DNA of 64,000 nt, from the NCBI RefSeq assembly GCF_000024865.1, contig NC_013595.1, positions 5,084,001 to 5,148,000 on the forward strand. Reading direction: 5' to 3'. The translations under genes were made by a program, and so were the position numbers. Origin of the DNA: Streptosporangium roseum DSM 43021 (GTDB lineage: Bacteria > Actinomycetota > Actinomycetes > Streptosporangiales > Streptosporangiaceae). The notes beneath the pieces were generated by a model. That model had not been told where the DNA came from, did not search any database, and was given only the letters and a program-made list of their open reading frames with translations. Shown here piece after piece: positions 43,938-51,506 of the stretch; the first letter of the stretch is position 1; each line of letters begins with the position of its first letter.

Positions 43938-44950
43938 TGCGCGCGCTGGTCGTCACCGGACCGGGCAAGGCCGAACTCCAGGAGACCGAACCGCCGGTCG
44001 CCGCGCCCGGCGAGGTGATCGTGGACGTCGGGCGGGTGGGCGTGTGCGGCACCGACGTGGAGCTGTTCACCGGCGAGATGAGCTACCTGCACAGCGGCCG
44101 CTCGTGGTACCCGCTGCGCCCCGGCCACGAATGGTGCGACACGGTCACCGCGGTGGGCGCGGGCGTGGACGCCGGCTGGCTGGGCCGCCGCGTCACCGGC
44201 GACACCATGCTCGGCTGCGGCCGCTGCCACCGCTGCCGTACCGGCCGCCACCACGTCTGCGCCGATCTGGCCGAGATCGGCATCAGCCGCGGCCGTCCCG
44301 GCGCGCTGGCCGAACAGCTCGCCGTCCCCGCCTCGGCGCTGCAACCGCTGCCGGACACCGTGGACCTCACGCTGGGCGCGCTCGTCGAACCCGGCGGCAA
44401 CGCGCTGCGGGCCGTCGAGGGCACCGGCCTGGCACCGGGCGGACGCCTGCTGGTGCTGGGAACCGGCACGATCGGCCTGCTGGCGGCGCTGTTCGCGCGC
44501 GCCCGCGGGATCGAGGTCCACCTGCTCGGCCGCGATCCCGAAGGGCTGCGCCTGGCCCGGACGCTCGGCTTCGAGGGCGCCTGGACCAGGCCGTCACTGC
44601 CGGAGCTGGCCTGGGACGCCGTGGTGGACGCCTCCAACGCCGGCGACTTGCCCGCGCTCGCGCTCGACCTGGTCGAACCGGCCGGACGGGTGGTCTGCAT
44701 CGGCCTGGCCGGTACACCCTCCACCATCGACACCCGCCATCTGGTGCTCAAGGACGTCACCGCCGTCGGTGTCCTCGGGGGCTCGGCCGGCCTGGCAGGC
44801 GCCATCGCCGCCTACGCCGACGCGTCCGTGGACGCCCGCCCCCTGGTGGCCGCCACGGTCGGCCTGGCCGAGGGGCTCGACGTCCTTGCCGGTCACCGCC
44901 CTGCGGAGGCGGGGCAGGGGCCGAAGATCCACATCGATCCACGTCGTTAG
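43937..44950 (+). CDS. Zinc-dependent alcohol dehydrogenase (sugar/polyol type)
   Basis: 337 residues from GTG at 43937. Catalytic zinc ligands in GVCGTD and PGHEW; structural zinc cysteines in CGRCHRCRTGRHHVC; NAD-binding LVLGTGTIGLLAAL. The pattern matches threonine/sorbitol-type medium-chain dehydrogenases. It directly follows the FAH-family gene and precedes an FAD/Fe-S dehydrogenase, an order that fits non-phosphorylating catabolism of a deoxy sugar such as fucose or rhamnose; the substrate itself is an inference. Confidence 0.9.
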   Translation: MRALVVTGPGKAELQETEPPVAAPGEVIVDVGRVGVCGTDVELFTGEMSYLHSGRSWYPLRPGHEWCDTVTAVGAGVDAGWLGRRVTGDTMLGCGRCHRCRTGRHHVCADLAEIGISRGRPGALAEQLAVPASALQPLPDTVDLTLGALVEPGGNALRAVEGTGLAPGGRLLVLGTGTIGLLAALFARARGIEVHLLGRDPEGLRLARTLGFEGAWTRPSLPELAWDAVVDASNAGDLPALALDLVEPAGRVVCIGLAGTPSTIDTRHLVLKDVTAVGVLGGSAGLAGAIAAYADASVDARPLVAATVGLAEGLDVLAGHRPAEAGQGPKIHIDPRR

Positions 44951-44971
44951 AGCCACGAGGAGAGCACCAGC

Positions 44972-47758
44972 GTGACCCAGCCCGAACCGCGACGCCTGAC
45001 CGTGCCCGACCCCGCCGTCCTCGTCGCCGTGGAGTCGGCCGTGCCGGGCATCACCCGTACGCGGGCGAGCGACCGGCTCGGCATGGCGCACGACGCCTCC
45101 CACTACCTGCTCACTCCGCAGGCCGTACTGGTGCCGGAGAACGCCGACCAGGTCGCGGCGCTGATGCGTACCGGTCTGCCCCTGACGTTCCGCTCCGGCG
45201 GCACCAGCCTCAGCGGGCAGGGGGTGACCGAGCACCTGCTGGTCGACACGCGGCGCCACTTCCGGAGCATCGAGGTGCTGGACGGCGGTGCGCGGGTGCG
45301 GGTCCAGCCGGGAGCGGTGCTGCGGCAGGTCAACTCCCGGCTCGCGCCGTACGGCCGCAAGCTGGGCCCCGACCCGGCGAGCGAGTCGGCGTGCACGGTC
45401 GGCGGGGTCGTCGCCAACAACTCCAGCGGCATGACCTGCGGCACCCACGCCAACACCTACCGGACACTGGAGTCGATGACCCTGGTGCTGCCCAGCGGTA
45501 CGGTGCTGGACACCGGCGCCCCTGACGCCGACGAGCGCCTGCGCGCCCTCGAACCGGACCTCGCGGCGGGCCTGGTACGGCTGCGCGACCGGGTCAGGGG
45601 CAACCCCGACTCGGTCCGCCAGGTCACCGCGCAGTTCGCGCTGAAGAACACCATGGGCTATGGCCTCAACAGCTTCCTCGACCACCACTCGCCCGCGCAG
45701 ATCCTCGCCCACCTCGTCATCGGCAGTGAGGGCACCCTGGGGTTCATCGCCGAGGCGGTGCTGCGTACGGTCCCCGCCCACCCCCTGGCCGCCACCGGCC
45801 TGCTCCTCTTCCCCACCCTGCGCCAGGCGATGGCGGCCATGCCCGGCCTGGTCGCCGCCGATCCGGCCGCCGTCGAACTGCTGGACGCCGAATCCCTGCG
45901 CGTGGCCCAGGGCGACCCCCAGGCCGACGACGTCCTGCACGCGCTCGCCGTCCGGGATCACGCCGCGCTGCTGGTGGAATGGCAGGAGTCCGATCCCGCC
46001 CTGCTGGCCGAGCGAGAGCGTGCCGCCGGGGAGCTCTTCCGCGCTCTGCCGCTGGCCGCCCCGGCCCGGCTCAGCAGGGACTCCCGCGGGCGCGCGGCGC
46101 TGTGGCACATCCGCAAGGGCCTGTACGCCGCCGTCGCCGGTGCCCGCCCCAGCGGCACCACCGCCCTGCTGGAGGACGTCGCCGTCCCGGTGGCAGCGCT
46201 GGCCGACCTGTGCGACGACTTGACCGCCCTGTTTGCCCGGCACCGCTACGAGCGCAGCGTCATCTTCGGTCACGCCAAGGACGGCAACCTGCACTTCATG
46301 CTCAACGAGCGCTTCCCCGCCGACCTGGAGCGCTACGCCGGCTTCACCGAGGACATGGTCGGCGCGGTCCTGTCCCGGGGCGGCACGCTCAAGGCCGAGC
46401 ACGGCACCGGCCGCGTCATGGCCCCCTTCGTCCGCCGCCAGTACGGCGACGAGCTGTACGAGGTGATGCGCGAGGTCAAGCACCTGTGCGACCCTGCCGG
46501 CACCCTCAACCCGGGCGTCGTGCTCACCGACGACCCGCACGCGCACCTGCGCGACCTCAAGCAGGTCGTCACCGTCGAGCCCGAGGTGGACCGGTGCGTG
46601 GAGTGCGGCTACTGCGAGCCGGTCTGTCCCAGCCGTGACCTGACCACCACCCCGCGCCAGCGGATCGTCCTGCGCCGCGAGCTGGCCGCCGCCCGGGCCG
46701 CCGGCGACCGCGCCCTCGCTGTGGAACTGGAGCGCGAGTACCGCTACGACGCCGTGGACACCTGCGCCGTGGACGGCATGTGCGCCACCGCCTGCCCCGT
46801 CCTGATCAACACCGGTGACCTGACCAAACGCCTGCGCGCCGAGCGGCACGGCCGCCTGGCGCAGAAGACTTGGAAGATGGCCGCGAACCGCTGGACCGCC
46901 GTGGCCGGCGCACTCGACCTGGCCCTGGACGCCGCGGCGGCGGCCCCGCCCGCGCTCTCCGAAGCCACCAGCAGGGCCGCCCGTGCGCTGACCGGTCCCG
47001 AGGCCGTCCCGCGGTGGACCCGCGACCTGCCCCGGGGCGGGACCCGCCGCCGCCCCGCCCCGGCCCAGCACCCGGACGCCGTCTATCTGCCCTCCTGCCT
47101 GAACACCCTGTTCGCACCCGCCGACGGGGGGCCGGGCGTGATGACCGCCTTCCGGCGCCTCGCCGAGCGCGCGGGCCTGCGCCTCCACATCCCCGAGGCG
47201 ATCGGGAGCCTGTGCTGCGGCACCCCCTGGTCCTCCAAGGGCTACACCGCGGGCCACGAGATCATGGCCGGCCGCGTCCGCGAGGTCCTGCTGGCCGCCA
47301 CCGACGGCGGCCGCATCCCGGTCGTCAGCGACGCCGCGTCCTGCACCGAGGGCTTGGACCGCCTCACCACCCACCAGGTGCTCGACGCGGTCGCCTACAC
47401 GGCCGAGCACATCCTGCCCCGGCTACCGGCCGCCCGCCGCCTGCCCTCGCTCGCACTGCACCCCACGTGCTCCTCCGCCCGCCTCGGCCTGGACCCCGCG
47501 ATCACCCGGATCGCCGAGGCCATCGCCGAGCGGGTCGTCATCCCGGACGGCTGGCAGTGCTGCGCCTTCGCCGGCGACCGTGGCCTGCTGCACCCGGAGC
47601 TGACCGCCTCGGCCACCGCGTCAGAAGCCGCCGTGGTGACCGTCGGAGACTTCGCCGCCCACGCCTCGGTCAACCGTACGTGCGAACTCGGTTTGACCCG
47701 CGCGACCGGCAAGCCGTACCGCCACCTGCTCGAACTTCTCTACGAGGTCACCGCCTGA
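44972..47758 (+). CDS. Fused FAD-linked and Fe-S 2-hydroxy-acid (lactate/glycolate) dehydrogenase
   Basis: 928 residues from GTG at 44972. Residues about 30-210 are FAD_binding_4 (LTFRSGGTSLSGQG, CTVGGVVANNSSGM), about 250-510 the FAD-oxidase C domain (HAKDGNLHFM, GTGRVMAPFV), then 4Fe-4S sites CVECGYCEPVCP (about 542) and CAVDGMCATACP (about 598), then CCG-type heterodisulfide-reductase-like repeats (LCCGTPW, QCCAFAGDRG). This is the GlcD-GlcF/Dld fusion found in actinobacteria: it oxidises D-lactate or a similar acid and passes electrons to quinone. It follows the dehydrogenase by 21 bases and probably handles the lactate produced by that pathway. Confidence 0.93.
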   Translation: MTQPEPRRLTVPDPAVLVAVESAVPGITRTRASDRLGMAHDASHYLLTPQAVLVPENADQVAALMRTGLPLTFRSGGTSLSGQGVTEHLLVDTRRHFRSIEVLDGGARVRVQPGAVLRQVNSRLAPYGRKLGPDPASESACTVGGVVANNSSGMTCGTHANTYRTLESMTLVLPSGTVLDTGAPDADERLRALEPDLAAGLVRLRDRVRGNPDSVRQVTAQFALKNTMGYGLNSFLDHHSPAQILAHLVIGSEGTLGFIAEAVLRTVPAHPLAATGLLLFPTLRQAMAAMPGLVAADPAAVELLDAESLRVAQGDPQADDVLHALAVRDHAALLVEWQESDPALLAERERAAGELFRALPLAAPARLSRDSRGRAALWHIRKGLYAAVAGARPSGTTALLEDVAVPVAALADLCDDLTALFARHRYERSVIFGHAKDGNLHFMLNERFPADLERYAGFTEDMVGAVLSRGGTLKAEHGTGRVMAPFVRRQYGDELYEVMREVKHLCDPAGTLNPGVVLTDDPHAHLRDLKQVVTVEPEVDRCVECGYCEPVCPSRDLTTTPRQRIVLRRELAAARAAGDRALAVELEREYRYDAVDTCAVDGMCATACPVLINTGDLTKRLRAERHGRLAQKTWKMAANRWTAVAGALDLALDAAAAAPPALSEATSRAARALTGPEAVPRWTRDLPRGGTRRRPAPAQHPDAVYLPSCLNTLFAPADGGPGVMTAFRRLAERAGLRLHIPEAIGSLCCGTPWSSKGYTAGHEIMAGRVREVLLAATDGGRIPVVSDAASCTEGLDRLTTHQVLDAVAYTAEHILPRLPAARRLPSLALHPTCSSARLGLDPAITRIAEAIAERVVIPDGWQCCAFAGDRGLLHPELTASATASEAAVVTVGDFAAHASVNRTCELGLTRATGKPYRHLLELLYEVTA

Positions 47759-47773
47759 CGTGCTGACGGCTGG

Positions 47774-48334
47774 TCACAGGCGGGCGGTCCACTCGTGGCT
47801 CGTGAGGACGTCAGCACCCCTGGCCGGGAAGACGCGGTTGATCAGGAAGTCGTGCACGTCCGGTTCCCCGTCGGCGCAGGCGTCGCTGAGCACGGTCACG
47901 TGGTAGTCGCGGTCGGCGGCGTCGTAGAGCGTGGCTGCGACCATCGCCCCGGTCGCGACACCGGTCAGCACGATCGAGTCGATGCGCTGGGCGCGCAGGA
48001 GCCGATCGAGGTCGGTCGCCGCGAACGCGCTGGCGCGGCGCTTGAGGACGACGGCCTCGCCCGGCAACGGCTCGATGCGCGGGTGCACGAGCGTCTCGGA
48101 GGATTCTTCGTGGAACAGCGTCCCCGCCCCGTGCAGGGTGCTGATCAACTGGTTTCCCGCTGCTATGTCAAGGCCTGAGGCCCGGAGCCCGAAACGTATG
48201 AAGATCACCGGGATTCCGGAGGCTCTGGCCGCGGGGAGAACCTTTTCCATGACGGGAATCACGCCGGCGGCGAAGGGATAGTTGTCCACGATGCCCGCCT
48301 GCAGGTCGCCGACGATGAGCGCGGTGGTGGTCAT
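47774..48334 (-). CDS. Isochorismatase-fold protein lacking the nucleophile Cys
   Basis: 186 residues from ATG at 48334. The catalytic Asp (IVGDLQAGIVD) and Lys (VLKRRASAF) of the family are present, but the Cys position in GVATGAMVAATL is Met. The strand order and the cis-peptide region GVAT are otherwise normal. Cys-type members hydrolyse nicotinamide or N-carbamoyl compounds; true isochorismatases do not need Cys. So it may be an isochorismatase-like enzyme or a non-catalytic relative. It is convergent with the FAD/Fe-S gene, 15 bases apart. Confidence 0.85.
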   Translation of the reverse strand: MTTTALIVGDLQAGIVDNYPFAAGVIPVMEKVLPAARASGIPVIFIRFGLRASGLDIAAGNQLISTLHGAGTLFHEESSETLVHPRIEPLPGEAVVLKRRASAFAATDLDRLLRAQRIDSIVLTGVATGAMVAATLYDAADRDYHVTVLSDACADGEPDVHDFLINRVFPARGADVLTSHEWTARL

Positions 48335-48978
48335 ACGGTTTCCTTGTCTGTACGGCGCGCCATCGGCCGTCTTCCACGGCCGCATCTTGGCGCTGTTGTC
48401 GTCGATCCAGGGCCTGTTCTGAGTTCAGATCTTCAGTGGAGCGAGGGGTGGGGCTCCAGCGCTCGGAGAATGACGGCGAGGAGAGGAACGACCGGGGGCG
48501 GCTCCCCGCCGACCGAGTCTGATGACGATGTCCACGCCCCAAGCATAGGGACACGCCACAGCCGAGATTCCGATGATCATAGAAAAGGGGGCGAAACTCC
48601 ATCAGATCTCCGCAAACGGGATACCCTTTCGCGCCTTCTTCGCGACGTGCGCCGCTTCCGAGCCTTCGAGCAGGAGTCGCGCTCCAGGGCGATGATGGAG
48701 GTCCTCTCGGCGCCCTTCGATCCTTACCCGGTCTTTCCTCGCCGCCGGCTCCGTGTTCTTGCGCCACCTGCCGGCGGATGAGCCTGGCCCAGGTGTCGGG
48801 ATGATCTGGTGTGTAGTCGCTGAGGATCGCGCGGGCACCGCAGACGCCGAGCGTCCGCATCGCCGTCACAAGCTCCTGCGGCGAGCACCGCCTCACCGGT
48901 CTTTCGCCCCGTGATTCGGCCTGACCTCGGTGGGAGGCGGGACGTCCGGCGGCGAAGCGGGAGAACCGGAGCGGCCTG
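48335..48978. other. Gene-poor stretch with a possible minus-strand fragment
   Basis: 644 bases without a convincing gene. The minus strand near 48760-48896 reads ELVTAMRTLGVCGARAILSDYTPDHPD, which looks protein-like, but it has no credible start, family or continuation. The centre (48530-48620) is AT-richer. Probably the eroded boundary of the LRR/TIR island. Confidence 0.3.
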
Positions 48979-50229
48979 TCAGCGGTCGTCGGCGTCGATC
49001 GGGTTACCCGACAGGTTGATCCAGGTGAGGTCGGGGAGGTCGCCGAGCGACTCGGGCAGGGCGGTGAGCCGGTTGTTCCACAGTTCGAGATCGGTGAGGT
49101 CGGTGAGGTTGCCCAGTGTCTCGGGCAGGGCGGTGAGCTGATTGCCGTACAGGCTGAGCATCGTGAGGCTGGTGAGATTCCCCAGCGTGTCGGGCAGGGT
49201 GGTGAGCCGGTTACCGCTCAGACCCAGCAGGGTGAGATCGGTGATGTCCCCCAACCACTCCGGCACCGCGGTGAGCAGGTTGTCGTGTGCGATGAACGTG
49301 GTGAGGTCGGTGAGGTTGCCCAATACCTCGGGCAGGGTGGTGAGCCGGTTGCTGCTCAGGTCGAGTTCGGTGAGGTTGGTGAGGTTGCCCAGTGTCTCGG
49401 GCAGGGCGGTGAGCTGATTGCCGTACAGGCTGAGCATCGTGAGGCTGGCAAGGTTGCCCAGCGTGTCAGGCAGGGTGGTGAGCCGGTTGCTGCTCAGGTC
49501 GAGTTCGGTGAGGTCGGTGAGGTTGCCCAGTGTCTCGGGCAGGGCGGTGAGCTGATTGCCGTACAGGCTGAGCTTCGTGAGGCTGGCAAGGTTGCCCAGC
49601 GTGTCGGGCAGGGTGGTGAGCCGGTTACCGCTCAGATTCAGCAGGGTGAGGTCGGTGAGGTTGCCCAATACCTCGGGCAGGGCGGTGAGCCGGTTGCTGC
49701 TCAGGTCGAGTTCGGTGAGGTCGGTGAGGTTGCCCAGCCATTCGGGCAACGTCGTCAATCCGAGTGTGGGGAAGAACTCCGGCGCCAGCATCCCGAGCGA
49801 GGACAGGTTGAGTCTGGTGAGGGCGGTGAGGTTTTTCAGCGTGTCGGGCAGGGCGCTCAGATAGTTCTCACTCAGGTTGAGCTCGGTGAGGGCGATGAGG
49901 TTTCCCAACGAGTCGGGTGCCTGGCTCAGGCCGTTTTCACGCAGGTCGAGCACCTCGAGGGTGACGAGGTCTCCCAGCGTGTCGGATACGGTCTCCAGAA
50001 AGTTTGCACGCAGGTTGAGCTCGGTGAGGGCGGGGAGGTCCCGCAGCGAGCTGGGTATGTCGCTCAGATTGTTCTCGCTCAGGTCGAGCCTGGCCAGGTG
50101 GGTGAGGTCGCTAAGTGATTCGGGGATCTCGCTCAGGCCGAGGGAGGACAGGTCGAGCGTGGTCGATCCGTCCCGCAGGCACCTGTCGATGCGCGCGTGG
50201 GCGGTCCTGCGGCCGATCTCGGACTTCAT
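48979..50229 (-). CDS. Leucine-rich-repeat protein, about 17 repeats
   Basis: 416 residues from ATG at 50229. After about 25 residues (MKSEIGRRTAHARIDRCLRDG), nearly the whole protein is 23-residue LRRs with consensus LTxLxLSxNxLTxLPxxLGNLT; repeat 6 carries an 11-residue insertion (GMLAPEFFPTL). The N-terminal segment and repeat type recall the LRR part of bacterial ROCO proteins, but there is no GTPase or kinase domain. No signal peptide, so cytoplasmic. Several repeats are nearly identical in DNA, pointing to recent expansion. Likely a protein-binding module. It lies downstream of the DUF6461 and TIR-WD40 genes on the same strand, with gaps of about 300 bases. Confidence 0.9.
   Translation of the reverse strand: MKSEIGRRTAHARIDRCLRDGSTTLDLSSLGLSEIPESLSDLTHLARLDLSENNLSDIPSSLRDLPALTELNLRANFLETVSDTLGDLVTLEVLDLRENGLSQAPDSLGNLIALTELNLSENYLSALPDTLKNLTALTRLNLSSLGMLAPEFFPTLGLTTLPEWLGNLTDLTELDLSSNRLTALPEVLGNLTDLTLLNLSGNRLTTLPDTLGNLASLTKLSLYGNQLTALPETLGNLTDLTELDLSSNRLTTLPDTLGNLASLTMLSLYGNQLTALPETLGNLTNLTELDLSSNRLTTLPEVLGNLTDLTTFIAHDNLLTAVPEWLGDITDLTLLGLSGNRLTTLPDTLGNLTSLTMLSLYGNQLTALPETLGNLTDLTDLELWNNRLTALPESLGDLPDLTWINLSGNPIDADDR
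49059..49735. repeat. 69-bp LRR-coding repeats with 138-bp higher-order units
   Basis: The block SLYGNQLTALPETLGNLT followed by a TELDLSSNRLT-type unit recurs nearly unchanged at DNA level about three times (around 49070, 49380 and 49515). The repeating unit is two LRRs. Such arrays expand or shrink by recombination. Confidence 0.8.
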
Positions 50230-50532
50230 TGAGATCTTGCTCCTCGTCGTCGGGGGTCCGGCTCCGGCCCTGTCGCGCCGTTTCAGGCGCGAGGGGCGAC
50301 GGCAAGGGTAGAGACCTGCGCTGCGGAACAGCTTGCGGATCATTGGGGTGCTCGGCCGCGGATGCCGGAACCGCTCCGCCGCAGCCGTCGTAGGGCTACT
50401 GCGGGATCCGCCGACCCGTCGCCGGATCATAACCATGATCATTCTCAGCGCTGACGACTGTCCGCAGGTTCCTCAACCCCGTGATCCGCAGGCTGCGGCC
50501 AGCCCGCGGGGGTCGCGGACGGTGGGTTCTGC
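50230..50532. other. Spacer between LRR and DUF6461 genes
   Basis: 303 bases. A GAGGAG lies 14 bases before the LRR start. I see no gene, RNA or hairpin of note; it probably holds the LRR promoter. Confidence 0.4.
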
Positions 50533-51180
50533 TCACCTCGGTTCGGGAACGACTCCGCACAGATAGGTGGACTCCTCCAGCAGCTGCGGCGTCATCGTGA
50601 TCCCGGTGAGGCGCTCGGCCAGGAGGAACGCCGGCCCTTCGTGGGGGTCGGTGAACTCTGGGTAGACGGAGTCGATCCGCTCCATGGTCTCTGCGAGTTC
50701 GTCCGGCATCTCCTCTGAGTAGCCTTCCTGGTGCGGGAACTCAGGCTGGATCTTTCCGTTTTTGATCCAGTGGGAGTAGCCGTCCTGGTGCAGGTAATCG
50801 AACCGGGTCTTTCCGTCTTCGATCCAGTGGAAGTAGTCCATGCACTTGATGTCGAGGTAGAAGTGGGAGACGAGGCGGGTGCCTGCCGACAGCGGCATGA
50901 TGATCTCGTCGGTGACGCCGAGCGAGCCGTTGGCCTCGACGAGGAGTACCCAGTCTCCGATGGCGACGGCACCGAAGGTTCGCCGCTCGTAAGAGCCGGA
51001 GTAGGAATCCTGGGTCAGCTCGTCAAGCGTCATGTGAGAGCAGTCTTCGACCCGGGCGCCGAGCCGGGTCACCAGTTCCTCAGGCGTCAGGCCGCGGACG
51101 TAGGTGAAGCAGTAGGCACCCCCCAGGTCGGGGAGGTGCTCGGAGGGGAATCGGGAGTAGTCGTCAGGGGACGCGATCAT
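50533..51180 (-). CDS. DUF6461-family protein with an internal tandem duplication
   Basis: 215 residues from ATG at 51180 (MIASPDDYSRFPSEHLPDLGGAYCFTYVRGLTPEELVTRLGA), which matches the opening of actinobacterial DUF6461 proteins; the open frame continues upstream to 51339, so a longer protein is possible. Further motifs are GAVAIGDWVLLVEANG and LSAGTRLVSHFYLDI. Residues about 117-155 hold two consecutive 19-residue copies, HWIEDGKTRFDYLHQDGYS and HWIKNGKIQPEFPHQEGYS. Function of the family is unknown. No signal peptide or membrane helix. Lies between the LRR and TIR-WD40 genes, same strand. Confidence 0.8.
   Translation of the reverse strand: MIASPDDYSRFPSEHLPDLGGAYCFTYVRGLTPEELVTRLGARVEDCSHMTLDELTQDSYSGSYERRTFGAVAIGDWVLLVEANGSLGVTDEIIMPLSAGTRLVSHFYLDIKCMDYFHWIEDGKTRFDYLHQDGYSHWIKNGKIQPEFPHQEGYSEEMPDELAETMERIDSVYPEFTDPHEGPAFLLAERLTGITMTPQLLEESTYLCGVVPEPR
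50716..50829 (-). repeat. Two 57-bp tandem units inside the DUF6461 gene
   Basis: Units 50773-50829 and 50716-50772 abut exactly, each coding 19 residues that begin HWI and end GYS. They have diverged at many positions, so the duplication is not recent. Confidence 0.8.
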
Positions 51181-51506
51181 CCCGTCATGCTGGCAGTACC
51201 CACCGACACAATGAGCTCTCTTCTCATCCTGAGAGAAGTAGTCCCCTTCGATGCCTTCGAGGACCAGGATGGTCTGCACGATTGCCGTAGCGCGGCGGGG
51301 ACAGCAGTGAAGTTTGCCCAGAACGGGACGCCGCGCCACCGCCCGAGCGGTGAGGGGGCGACCCGGCGGATGCGATGGCCCGGCAACGTCCGGCTCACCC
51401 GCCAGTCAGAAGCTCTCCCTGGAGACCGCCGGGCACATCCACCCTGAAGGCAGCCCGCGCGATGCTCACCACCTGGCCGGACCCGCTCGATCAGGCGCAG
51501 CGGCGA
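51181..51506. other. Spacer between DUF6461 and TIR-WD40 genes
   Basis: 326 bases. Apart from the in-frame upstream extension of DUF6461 up to 51339 (ILVLEGIEGDYFSQDEKRAH), nothing is recognised. If that extension is real, the protein gains about 50 residues including three Cys. Confidence 0.35.

Noticed and set aside
44594..47410. 938-codon open frame antisense to the FAD/Fe-S dehydrogenase
   Set aside because: Same cause; low-complexity composition and no motif, while the sense strand has Fe-S and FAD motifs.
49059..49735. Regular repeats suggesting a satellite or CRISPR-like array
   Set aside because: In frame with 23-residue LRRs of one protein.
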